From assembly GCA_900120415.1 (NCBI GenBank), contig FQLW01000006.1, positions 806,001 to 870,000 of the forward strand: a DNA stretch of 64,000 bases, given 5' to 3'. Origin of the DNA: Urmitella timonensis (lineage in GTDB: Bacteria > Actinomycetota > Actinomycetes > Actinomycetales > Actinomycetaceae). Every line of letters begins with the position of its first letter. Position 1 is the first letter of the stretch. Below are positions 28,452-38,100 of the stretch, in pieces. The notes below the pieces were generated by a model that saw nothing but the letters and a program-made list of their open reading frames with translations, was not told where the DNA came from and made no database searches. Both the position numbers and the translations under genes were made by a program.

Positions 28452-29585
28452 TTAGGCAGAATAGCGAATCGGCATTAACAGGTAACGGAAATCCGAAGAA
28501 TCGTCCCCATCAAGTTCTTCTTGCCCAGTAATAACCGCTGGTTTAGTGGGGTGGGTAAATGACATGCGCACATATTCCGTTCCCAAAGCCCCTAAGCCGT
28601 CCAGTAAATACTGGGAGTCAAACACAATCATCATCGGCTCATCAGCAATAAAGGTGCAGGTCATTTCTTCATGTGCCTGCGCATCATTGCCCTGACCAGC
28701 CTCTAAAGTGAGAGTACCGTCCGCAAAATTCATACGAATCTGGGCGCTGCGATCAGTGACCAAGGACACGCGCTTAATCGCCTGTTCAAGTTCATCACGG
28801 CGAATAACCGCTTTAATTGGAGCTTCTTCGGGGAAAAGACTGGCAACCGGCGGGTAATCACCCTCGGTGAGCTGGGAAGTAATTTTGCGTCCTCCCGCCT
28901 CTAAAGCCACGATAGCCCCGCCCTCGGCAGAGTTCTCTAAACCTAAATGAATATTTCCCGCACCGGAAAGCGCCTTGGCCATTTCGGAAAGAATCCGCGA
29001 CTTGACCAGCGCATCTGAAGAGAAATCAGTCTGATTTGGCTGCCAATCCATGACCCGCACGGCCAGGCGGTAACGGTCAGTAGCCATCAAAGTTAGCTGA
29101 GTTTTAGAAAGCTCCATCCGCACGGTTGCCAGTAACGGCAGGGATTCATCAGAGGAGGCGGCGCGAGAAACCTGACCCACCGCTCGGGCAAACTCTATGG
29201 AATCAATTTCGCCAATCGCCTCGGGAATTTGTGGTAGTGCCGGATAATCATCGAGGGGCATTACTGCCAGTTGGAAGCTGGAAGCTCCACAGGAAATACT
29301 GACTTTGCCCCCCTCCATCTCTACGGTTACCGGTTTCTTCGGTAACTGTTTACAAATGTTAGCCACCATTTTGCCGGAAACCAGGACTTCGCCCTCGGAC
29401 TCCACATCGGCTTCAAACTGGTTACGGGAAGAAACCTCATAGTCGAAACTGGAAAGAGTTACGATACCGGCCTTGGCGCTCATCCACACCCCGCCGAGTA
29501 CTGCCACTGCCGGACGTGCCGGCAAAGTACGCGCGGTCCAACTGATAGCGTCCTCAAAAACATCACGCTCGGCTACGAACTTCAC
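28452..29585 (-). CDS. dnaN: DNA polymerase III beta sliding clamp
   Basis: 377 residues from a GTG at 29585. MKFVAERDVFEDAISW matches the normal clamp start and an AGGGG site lies upstream, so the longer ATG start at 29639 is rejected. Three clamp domains, C-terminal LLMPIR motif. It begins the dnaN-recF-DUF721-methyltransferase run. dnaA, its normal neighbour, is not present upstream. Confidence 0.97.
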   Translation of the reverse strand: MKFVAERDVFEDAISWTARTLPARPAVAVLGGVWMSAKAGIVTLSSFDYEVSSRNQFEADVESEGEVLVSGKMVANICKQLPKKPVTVEMEGGKVSISCGASSFQLAVMPLDDYPALPQIPEAIGEIDSIEFARAVGQVSRAASSDESLPLLATVRMELSKTQLTLMATDRYRLAVRVMDWQPNQTDFSSDALVKSRILSEMAKALSGAGNIHLGLENSAEGGAIVALEAGGRKITSQLTEGDYPPVASLFPEEAPIKAVIRRDELEQAIKRVSLVTDRSAQIRMNFADGTLTLEAGQGNDAQAHEEMTCTFIADEPMMIVFDSQYLLDGLGALGTEYVRMSFTHPTKPAVITGQEELDGDDSSDFRYLLMPIRYSA

Positions 29586-29677
29586 TGCGCTGCCCCTTTT
29601 ATCCTCTTTACCATGGTTTATGGCGCAAAATCTGCACAACCCAGCCGGTGATAACCGAGCTGAATCATTTTGTTTCA

Positions 29678-29737
29678 GTCTCCCATTATAGGGTTTTGCT
29701 ACTCGATTAGCACTAAAGTACTTAAAACTGGGGATAA
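29678..29737 (-). promoter_or_regulatory. dnaN promoter with a DnaA-box-like site
   Basis: A perfect TATAAT lies on the minus strand at 29690-29685, about 100 bases ahead of the dnaN start; the -35 is weak. At 29737-29729 the minus strand reads TTATCCCCA, one base from the DnaA box TTATCCACA. One box is not an origin. Confidence 0.45.
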
Positions 29738-29800
29738 CTCGCCGATTTTCCCCTCGGACCGGGCTTTTTATAACTCTAGTTACCGGCTTATCGGCAAGGT

Positions 29801-30595
29801 TTAGCCTCCTAGTTTCAACCTGGGGGTGGAAGCAATCAGTTCGCGGGTGTAATCATGACGGGGAGCGGAAAGAACCTGCTCGACTGCGCCCTCTTCAATG
29901 ATTTTGCCCTGACGCATCACTATTACCCGCTGGCAAATATGTCTCACTACCGCCAGGTCATGACTGACAAACAGCAAAGTGAGGTTATCTAGTGCTGCCA
30001 CCTGCATAATCAGGTTCAAAATTTGGGCACGAACCGACACATCTAAGGCCGAAACAGCTTCATCCGCCATTAACACTTCCGGACGGGCAGATAGGGCGCG
30101 CGCTAGAGCTATCCGTTGGCGCTGTCCTCCCGAAAACTGATGGGGATATTTACGCGCGTCCTCGCTACTTAAACCTACTTCCGCGAGCACTTCCTCTAAA
30201 CGAGAGTGAATATCGCTGGGTACTCCTTCCCGCCCGCGCACCCAGGGAGAACGCAGCGGTTCGGTAATAATTTTGCCCACCTGCATCCTGGGGTCTAAAG
30301 AACTGAGCGGATCTTGGAACACGATTTGCACCCGGGAACGCAAGTTACCTAGCTGTTTTTCCTTTAATCCCGTAATCTTTTGCCCACCGAACCAGATTTG
30401 ACCACTACTAGGACGAGATAGGGCGCACAGCATCCTGATTAAAGTAGATTTCCCACTCCCAGATTCCCCCACGATTCCCAGGCGTTCTCCCGCGTTAATC
30501 TCTAGATTTACGCCATCGACTGCACGCACCTGAGCGCCAGAGCGCGGATAGATTTTGACTAAATCCCGAGCGCGGTAAATCGGTTCTTCACTCAT
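29801..30595 (-). CDS. Dipeptide/oligopeptide ABC ATPase, DppF/OppF type
   Basis: 264 residues. Walker A GESGSGKST (about 41-49), FSGGQRQR signature, Walker B VLMADEAVSALD, H-loop SHD. The C-terminal APRHDYTRELI extension is typical of OppF. Start codon directly follows the stop of the partner ATPase. Powers peptide uptake at the membrane. Confidence 0.9.
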   Translation of the reverse strand: MSEEPIYRARDLVKIYPRSGAQVRAVDGVNLEINAGERLGIVGESGSGKSTLIRMLCALSRPSSGQIWFGGQKITGLKEKQLGNLRSRVQIVFQDPLSSLDPRMQVGKIITEPLRSPWVRGREGVPSDIHSRLEEVLAEVGLSSEDARKYPHQFSGGQRQRIALARALSARPEVLMADEAVSALDVSVRAQILNLIMQVAALDNLTLLFVSHDLAVVRHICQRVIVMRQGKIIEEGAVEQVLSAPRHDYTRELIASTPRLKLGG

Positions 30596-31432
30596 TTAGC
30601 CCCTGCTCCCTCTCAAAAAATCAGCTAATACCGGTAACGGTTGCCCGGGGCGAACCGAGCCGATATTGGCGGTAGCCATTAGACCGCGAGTGTAGGGGTG
30701 TTTAGGGTGTTCTAGCACCTCACGCAGGGAGCCGCGTTCAATGATTTCCCCTTGATACATAACCAATAGCTGCTCACAAATTTGGCTAACTACCGCCAGG
30801 TCATGGCTGATAAACAGACAGGCAGAGCCGGTACGAGACAGTTCTTTATCTAATAATCGCAGCACTTTCGCCTGCACAGTCACATCTAGAGCGGTAGTGG
30901 GTTCATCACAAATCAGCAGTTGAGGGGCATTTATTAGCGACATTGCTAGCATTACACGTTGGCGTTGCCCTCCAGACAGCTGGTGAGGGAAAGCGTTGGC
31001 ACTGTTAGCTGGCTCTGGTAAACCTACCCGCTCCAGCATTTTTATGACTTTTTCACGTTTTTCCTGCTGGTCGCGTTGATGCAGGGTTAAAACCTCTGCC
31101 ACCTGTTTACCCACCCGCATCGTGGGGTCGAGGGCGCTCATCGGCTCTTGGAAAACCATCCCGATTTCCGACCCTCTCAGCTGCGACATTTCCCTATCTG
31201 TCAGCGATAATAGCTCTTGTCCAGCCAGGGAAATAGAACCGGTAACTTTCGCGTCCTCACCGAGTAAACCCATTAGTGCTAGTGCGGTCACCGATTTACC
31301 GGAACCAGATTCTCCAATCAGCCCCACCCGCGCCCCAGTGAGGATTTCAAAACTGATTCCTTTAACTACCGGGCGGTCACGAAAAGAAACCTGCAGGTTG
31401 TCTACTTTTAGTCCCGTTTTTTGTCCCGTCAT
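30596..31432 (-). CDS. Dipeptide/oligopeptide ABC ATPase, DppD/OppD type
   Basis: 278 residues. Walker A GESGSGKSV, LSGGQRQR signature, Walker B LLICDEPTTALD, and the HPKHPYTRGLM C-terminal motif of OppD. Overlaps the permease gene by four bases. Confidence 0.9.
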   Translation of the reverse strand: MTGQKTGLKVDNLQVSFRDRPVVKGISFEILTGARVGLIGESGSGKSVTALALMGLLGEDAKVTGSISLAGQELLSLTDREMSQLRGSEIGMVFQEPMSALDPTMRVGKQVAEVLTLHQRDQQEKREKVIKMLERVGLPEPANSANAFPHQLSGGQRQRVMLAMSLINAPQLLICDEPTTALDVTVQAKVLRLLDKELSRTGSACLFISHDLAVVSQICEQLLVMYQGEIIERGSLREVLEHPKHPYTRGLMATANIGSVRPGQPLPVLADFLRGSRG

Positions 31433-32262
31433 TGTCGCTCCCTTAGCTGCGGATCTAGCACTTCACGCAGCCCATCACCTAAAAGGTTGAATCCTAAAAC
31501 CGTCAGGGCGATACAAAGCGCTGGAAATAGCGCTAACTGCGGGGTAACCAACAGTGATTTTTGCGCCTCAAATAGCATTAAGCCCCAGGTGGGAGTATCT
31601 GGGCGGGTCCCTAATCCCAAATAAGATAGGGCGGCCTCTGCCAAAATCGCGAGCGCGAAACTCACCGATGCCTGCACTATTATCGTCGGCATGATATTGG
31701 GAAGTACATGGGTGAAGGTCGAGCGATACCGGGGGGTACCCGATGCTCTAGCCGCCACCATATAGTCCTGCGACATTACCCCCAAGGTAGCTGCCCGCAC
31801 GTTACGGGCAAAAGCGGGAATTGAGGCAATCCCAATCGCCACCATTGCGGTCCAGGTAGACCCGGATCCGCGCGCCGCCGCCAGTAAAATCGCCAGCAGC
31901 AGGGCGGGGAAAGCGTAAAGAATATCGAGGGCGCGCCCGATTATTTTCTCTGGCCATCCTCCGCGTTGAGCAGCATAAATCCCCAAAGGAACCCCGATAA
32001 AGGCTCCAATACTGACGGAAACTATCCCCACCAGTAGGCAGATTCCAGCCCCGGAGAGGATTCTCGAAAACACGTCCCGACCAAAGTCATCGGTTCCGAA
32101 AATATGGGAGGACGAGGGCGCACTTAAACGCTGCTCACTAACTTCCGTAGGATCGAAGGGCAGGTAAAGGAACGAGACTATCCCCATCAGCACTATCAGG
32201 GTTACTAAAACTATCCCTATCAATAAGCTGGGGTGACGAAGAAGCATTTTAGATTTACTCAC
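31429..32262 (-). CDS. Peptide ABC permease, DppC/OppC type
   Basis: 277 residues, six hydrophobic helices, N-terminal OppC_N region followed by HIFGTDDFGRDVFSRI and the EAA-loop ARASGTPRYRSTFTHVLPN that docks the ATPases. GTG start shares one base with the upstream stop. Confidence 0.9.
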   Translation of the reverse strand: MSKSKMLLRHPSLLIGIVLVTLIVLMGIVSFLYLPFDPTEVSEQRLSAPSSSHIFGTDDFGRDVFSRILSGAGICLLVGIVSVSIGAFIGVPLGIYAAQRGGWPEKIIGRALDILYAFPALLLAILLAAARGSGSTWTAMVAIGIASIPAFARNVRAATLGVMSQDYMVAARASGTPRYRSTFTHVLPNIMPTIIVQASVSFALAILAEAALSYLGLGTRPDTPTWGLMLFEAQKSLLVTPQLALFPALCIALTVLGFNLLGDGLREVLDPQLRERQ

Positions 32263-33221
32263 TACTCCACCCCCTGCCGGATTCTCGGGTCAAGCAGACG
32301 ATAAATCACATCTACCAGCGCATTAATCACCAGTACCGCAGATACCAGTATCATCACTACCGCTTGCACGACGGTTAAGTCCCTCTGGGAAACTGCCGAA
32401 ATCAGGTAGGTACCTAAACCGGGAATCGCGAACACCTGCTCCACCACTATCGCCCCTACCAGCAGGGTGGATAGTTGTAATCCCAGAACCGTGATTACCT
32501 GTAACGATGCATTTCGCAGCCCATGACGCATCAGCGCCGCCCAGTAACGCCAACCAATCGCCCTCGCCGTGCGGAAATAGTCCTGCTTTATTACTTCGAT
32601 AAAAGCCGAACGGGTGTAGCGGGTTAGTACCGCTCCCTGCACAATCGCTATCGATAGTACCGGTAAGACCAGGTAGTGAGCCCATTGCACGGGATTATCG
32701 CGAAAAGGAACATAACCGTTCGCCGGAAAAACCTGAAGTTTGACCGCAAACACAATGGTTAGCACCATTCCTGCCAGAAAAGCGGGGACTGCCATTCCCA
32801 GCTGGCTTAACACCGAAACCATGATTCCTGATTTGCGTCCTCTGCGTAGGGCTCCAATCATTCCCAGGGGAATAGCGAGCAAGAGGGCGAGAATCATCCC
32901 GGTGAACACTAAAGAAAAGGTGGCTTCTAGGCGGTGGGGAAGTTGCTCAGAAATTGCTTGCCCAGTAAAAATAGAGGTACCGAAATCTAGATGTATCATC
33001 CCGGATAACCAGCTGAAATAACGCATAATTAGTGGCTGATCTAAGCCCATAGCTGCCCGCAGTTGCGCTACCGAACCGGGGTCAGCATTTGCCCCTAAAA
33101 TCACGCCGGTAACGTCGCCGGGCAGCAGATTTATCAGCAAGAACACCACTAAAGAAGCGACTATTAGACTAACTAATAAGGTCGCTAGCTTTCTGAGGAT
33201 ATTTCTTGCTGTTGCGTTCAT
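32262..33221 (-). CDS. Peptide ABC permease, DppB/OppB type
   Basis: 319 residues, six helices, with the FLLINLLPGDVTGVILG entry, LDFGTSIFTGQ motif and coupling loop KQDYFRTARAIGWRYW. One base separates it from the binding-protein gene. Confidence 0.9.
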   Translation of the reverse strand: MNATARNILRKLATLLVSLIVASLVVFLLINLLPGDVTGVILGANADPGSVAQLRAAMGLDQPLIMRYFSWLSGMIHLDFGTSIFTGQAISEQLPHRLEATFSLVFTGMILALLLAIPLGMIGALRRGRKSGIMVSVLSQLGMAVPAFLAGMVLTIVFAVKLQVFPANGYVPFRDNPVQWAHYLVLPVLSIAIVQGAVLTRYTRSAFIEVIKQDYFRTARAIGWRYWAALMRHGLRNASLQVITVLGLQLSTLLVGAIVVEQVFAIPGLGTYLISAVSQRDLTVVQAVVMILVSAVLVINALVDVIYRLLDPRIRQGVE

Positions 33222-33222
33222 C

Positions 33223-34725
33223 TCAGCTCTGGTAGCTGATGGAGGATAAATCGAAAGACAACCCCGTAACGTTCGCAGCCAAACCGGAAATATCTGCCTT
33301 GGTCACAATCAGGTTTGGCAGCAGCCACAAGAATGAAGCGGCAGCGTCATCAGAAAGCATCTTCGCTGCCTGTTTCATATATTTGACCTGTTCTTCGGAG
33401 GATCCTTGATCGGCCTTTTGATAAAGCTCGCGGAAAGCGGCGGAATCGTAATGCCAGTAATATTCGGTGTTGGTAAAGCGGGAAATATCGCGCGGTTCCA
33501 GGTGAGAAACAATGGTCAGGTCATAGTTAGATTTGACCATCACTTCATCAATCCAACGCGCCGGGAACTCTAGCTGCTCAATCTCTAGGGTAATCCCCAC
33601 TTTGGACAGCTGACTCTTGATATGAGTGGCAGCACCCGAAGCATAAGGCAAGGTAGGAATCCGCATTTTTAGGGTTAGCCCCTGGCCATACCCCGCCTCT
33701 GCCAGCAGTTTCTTCGCTTTTTCTAAATCGAGGGTATATGCAGCGGAAAGGTCTTCGTACCAAGGGTCGGTGGGGGGAACCATTGAGCCAATCAGTAGAC
33801 CTTTTCCTGCCCATACCGCGTCCCGTACCGCTTTGCGGTCAAGCGCGTAGTTTATGGCTTGGCGTACCCGTTTATCTTTGAGGGCTGCCCGCTGTTGGTT
33901 CATGCCCATCACTACTTCACCGTTAGTGTTTCCCTCTAGCACTTTAAACCGCGAGTCGCCAGTGAATTTATCGAGAGCCTGGGGGGCAGCCAAGTTAGAA
34001 ATAATATCGAGCGAACCAGACAGCATCGCGGTATTCATAGCGTTGGGGTCAGAATAATAGCGGAAAGTAGCGCCTTTAACCTTGGGTTTTTCTCCCCAAT
34101 ACTTTTGGTTAGTGGCTAATTGGATTTCTTCCCCCTGTCGCCACTCTTTCAGGGTATAAGGACCAGAACCAGCCGGTTTAGTTGCCAACTCGCCCTTATC
34201 AAGAGCCTGCGGGTCATAAATAATCCCGGCGGTGGAACTCAGGTAATATAGCCACGCATTCGAGGGGTGGGAAAGCTCAAACTGGACTTTATTTCCCCCC
34301 AAATCTTTAACCGCTTTCAGGGCTTCCATCTCTTGCTTGCGGGTGGGGCTGACAGTTTTATCGTTAAGGAGATAATTGAAAGTTTTCGCGACCGCTGCCC
34401 CATTGACGGGAGCACCGGAAGCAAACTTGGCGTCCTTCAAAGTAAACGTATAGGTCTTTCGGTCCGGTGAAACCTCGTAGCTCTTCGCTAACAGCGGCAC
34501 CAGCTCGCCCTTACCATCCACCCGCAGCAACGTTTCATATACGTTATAGAGCAGCGCATAGGTAATCGCCGCCGCATCATTATGGGAAGGATCTAGGGTG
34601 GAGGGCGTGGCATGAACCCCGATAGTTAGTACCCGCTCTGAATTATTGGTTGCAGAATTGGTGCCAGCACATCCGGTTAGCACCAGACCGGCCGCCGCTA
34701 GACAAGCCAAAAGACGCTTACGCAA
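33223..34725 (-). CDS. Peptide ABC substrate-binding lipoprotein (SBP family 5)
   Basis: 500 residues from a TTG start preceded by AAAGGGGAG. Lipobox LTGC (Cys19) anchors it to the outer membrane face. SBP_bac_5 fold: TPSTLDPSHND near the start, YETLLRVDGKGELVPLLAKSYEVS, and FTLKDAKFASGAPVNGAAV. First gene of a tight five-gene importer operon. Ligand likely di/oligopeptides, but related proteins carry nickel, opines or heme. Confidence 0.9.
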   Translation of the reverse strand: MRKRLLACLAAAGLVLTGCAGTNSATNNSERVLTIGVHATPSTLDPSHNDAAAITYALLYNVYETLLRVDGKGELVPLLAKSYEVSPDRKTYTFTLKDAKFASGAPVNGAAVAKTFNYLLNDKTVSPTRKQEMEALKAVKDLGGNKVQFELSHPSNAWLYYLSSTAGIIYDPQALDKGELATKPAGSGPYTLKEWRQGEEIQLATNQKYWGEKPKVKGATFRYYSDPNAMNTAMLSGSLDIISNLAAPQALDKFTGDSRFKVLEGNTNGEVVMGMNQQRAALKDKRVRQAINYALDRKAVRDAVWAGKGLLIGSMVPPTDPWYEDLSAAYTLDLEKAKKLLAEAGYGQGLTLKMRIPTLPYASGAATHIKSQLSKVGITLEIEQLEFPARWIDEVMVKSNYDLTIVSHLEPRDISRFTNTEYYWHYDSAAFRELYQKADQGSSEEQVKYMKQAAKMLSDDAAASFLWLLPNLIVTKADISGLAANVTGLSFDLSSISYQS

Positions 34726-35115
34726 GGATCTCCCCTTTGTCGGTCATGGTCATAATCGCTTCAATCATAGTCGCTTAGCTGCCAGTGACTAATCCGGTAT
34801 TCATATCTCTCCATCAATTTGACTCCTAAACTCGCCTTGAGTCTTAGCTTTGGCATACCAGCAGGCCCGGATTGAGCGCTTTCTTTTTCGATAGCTGCTA
34901 GTTTTACGCCCAGCGCTTATGCTAGTCTGGTCTAACCGCTGTTTTCTCCCCTGAGGGTCTGGCGTAAGGACGCGTAAGACCAGCGGGACAAGACAGTAAA
35001 AATAGATAACGACTCGCAAAATACCGCCGGTTGGAAATCTAGACAAATACAACTGATTAATGCTCGCGAAACCCGTTATTGGACTGAATAACGCTACCTA
35101 TCAAGGACGGACACT
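34726..35115. other. Divergent intergenic region
   Basis: 390 bases between the leftward importer and rightward GH29 gene; it must hold both promoters. An 83-codon minus-strand frame (34801-35052) has no ribosome site or family resemblance and is not called. No DnaA boxes are seen. Confidence 0.4.
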
Positions 35116-38100
35116 GTGACAAAGCTGATACGCTCACGCTGGATTTGTTCTATTTTAACTTTTAGTCTCGCTTTTATTTCCCTGCTGGCTATCCCGCAGC
35201 CCGCAATGGCTGCCGATAACGAATACTTAAATGTTTCTTTTGGAGGTACGTTCACCCCTCAAAAGGGCTACACCACCGGCGGGGAGGAAATCGTCAGTGG
35301 AGGTAGTATTACCTGGCAGGGCGATAATGAACCCAGCAAAATCGAGGGCGGCGGGGTAAAGCTTAACGGCAACGGCTCGGGCATTACTTACAGGGCGAAA
35401 GATAGTTTTGGAACTACCAGTGTCGATAAAGGTTTCCTTGCCGAGCTCGAATATCTCAATAACGCTGCCCCTAAAGAACTCGACACCCTTTTCTCAGCTA
35501 TGGGAAACATTTCGGTTCGGGTTGAAAAAGGCAAGCTAGTCTATGGTTTATCAGTTAAAACCGCTAATGGAACCTGGAAAGACTATAAGCAGAGCGTTAA
35601 TCTGCCCAAGACTAACAGCAAACATATTGTTCAACTTAAATACGAGGCAGAACCGGCAGCTACTTTGAGTATCTGGGTTGATGGGGTAAAAGGTCCTGTA
35701 GCCCGGGCAGCCAATGGGGAAAAGGCAGCAGTTTCGACCGGGAAAGAAAAATCTTTCGGTATCGGTTATGAAATCAATCCAGGTGCCCAAACTACCCGCA
35801 GTTTTGTCGGGAATTTCTATCGTGCCCGGATCGCGCAACCATCCGCACCCTGGAAGTTCTTGAACCTGTCCCAGTTATTGCATCTTGATTTTCTGGGCAG
35901 TCTAAATGGAGCTAACTATGGGGCTGCCAACGGCGAAGATTTGCAAGGAACATTGTCAGCTCGTACCCCAGCTCCTCAAATCAAAGATTCCAACGCCACA
36001 TTCAGTGGTAACACTTCGGGACTGGATTTCATGCCAACCGATTTTTCCTTAGGCTCTGACAAGGTGACCACCGGTTTAGTGGCAGAGGTTCGTTTCAACC
36101 CCAGCGAAACTGGAGGAATGCAAACTTTGTTTAGCGCTGGTGGAAACATCTTTTTACGATACAACGAAGCTGGTCAGCTAGAGTTTGGGGTCTCTTATCA
36201 AGAAAATGGTAACTGGACGGACAAGAAAATCACCGTTAGCGCCCCTAAGGGACAAACCCACGTGGTCTCGGTCGCCTATATTCCTCAAGGCAACAAATCC
36301 GCCCTCTATATGCGCCTAGATGGTCAAGATTTAGAAAAAGTAACGGTTAACGGATTAGCCGCGCTAGAGAATTCAATCGCAAATAAGGTTGGTTTCGCCG
36401 GGGATGTACACCCGAAAGCAACTAATCGTGGTTATAAAGGCTCTTTCGATGAAATCCGGTTTGCAAAGGCAGATACCAGTTTTACCCCGAAAGATTTCCG
36501 GCTCACCTATGTGGCAGAGCACTGCGATACCTCAAACATAAAACCAGCTAACAGCCTAGATGTTGCCGCTAACGAATGTGCAGATTCAATAAAGGCAAAG
36601 CTTTCTGCCCTGCGCCCCACAGAAAAGCAGGCAGACTATTTAGACTGGGGGCAGATTGGTTTTGTTCACTTCGGCATTAACACCTTTACCGGTAACAGCT
36701 GGGGACATGGGGATGAAGCTCCAGCGCTCATCAACGCCAAGAACATAGACACTGACCAGTGGGCAAAAACCTTTGCCGATGCCGGTTTCAAAATGATAAT
36801 GGTTACCGTCAAACATCATGATGGTTTCGAGCTATTCGATTCTCGCTATAACAGCGAACATGACTGGCCAAGTACCACTACCGCTAAAAATGGGGGCCCT
36901 AAAGATTTATTCGCTGAGATTGTTAAGTCAGCGCGTAAACATGGACTCAAGGTTGGCGTTTACTATTCTCCTGCCGATTCCTATATGGAAAAGAAAGGCG
37001 TGTGGGGTAATGGTTCCGCTAAAACCGAACGCACTATTCCGACTCTGGTTGCCAATGATGACCGTGCTGAACGGGTTGCTTCCGGAAAACTTCCAACTTA
37101 CAAGTATGAAGCTACCCAATACGGCGAATATATGCTTAACCAACTATATGAGCTGCTAACTGACTATGGAACTATTGATGAAGTCTGGTTTGACGGAGCT
37201 CAAGGAAACACTTCTTCTACCGAATTCTATGACTACAACGCATTCTATGACCTGATTGGAAAGCTACAGCCGAATGCGATTCAAGCTAACGCAGCTCCAG
37301 ATGCTCGTTGGATTGGCAACGAAGATGGTTGGGCACGCACCACTGAATGGAACCCCCAGGCCGTCGGCTTCGATCAGCATGGAAGAATTACTCTCTATCC
37401 GGCACAAACTGCCCGCGATGGGGTACTGGGTTCAACAAACTCGGTGATTGAGGGTATTCGTAAAGGTTCAGCTACCCAGCTTCATTGGTATCCAGGTGAA
37501 GTTGATGCCCGGAACGGACGGGAATGGTTCAACAACTCGGGTAAGAAAGGTCCTAATACCCCGAAACCGGTCAGTGAGCTTGTAAAGTTCTATGAGCAGT
37601 CCACTGGGCGTAACTCGCAGTTCCTACTGAATATGCCTCCTTTCACCGATGGGAAAATGCCACAGGCTGATGTAGAAATTATGCGTGGATACCGTGAGGA
37701 ACTGTTAAGGCGTTATGGCAGAGACCTTGCTTTAGGTAAGGCAGCTACCGTAGCCTCCTCTAGCAGCACTGCCGCTAAACCTGCTCCCCTACTGACGGAC
37801 GGATCGAAGATTTCTTCGGACGAAAACGCCGGTAATACCCCTATCTACACGGTTAATCTTGGGAAAGACACCAAGGTTGATGCCGTGATTTTGGGCGAGG
37901 ACGCACGTTCGGCAGGCCAACAGGTTGAACACTTTAAGGTGCAGGGACGCAGTGGTGAGGGCGCGTGGCGAGATCTCACCTCCGGTACCACGATTGGACA
38001 GCAGCGTAATCTGCGGTTTGCCGAGACTACCGTTAGCGAGATTCGGGTAGTAGTAGACCGCTCTCGTGGTCCGGTACGCCTGACCCGCCTTGAGGTTTAT

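Noticed and set aside
29640-29800. Origin of replication upstream of dnaN
   Set aside because: Only one DnaA-box-like site (one mismatch) and no cluster or AT-rich unwinding region in 160 bases.
34801-35052. 83-codon minus-strand frame between importer and GH29
   Set aside because: No ribosome site, odd composition, and it would fill the promoter region of two divergent genes.
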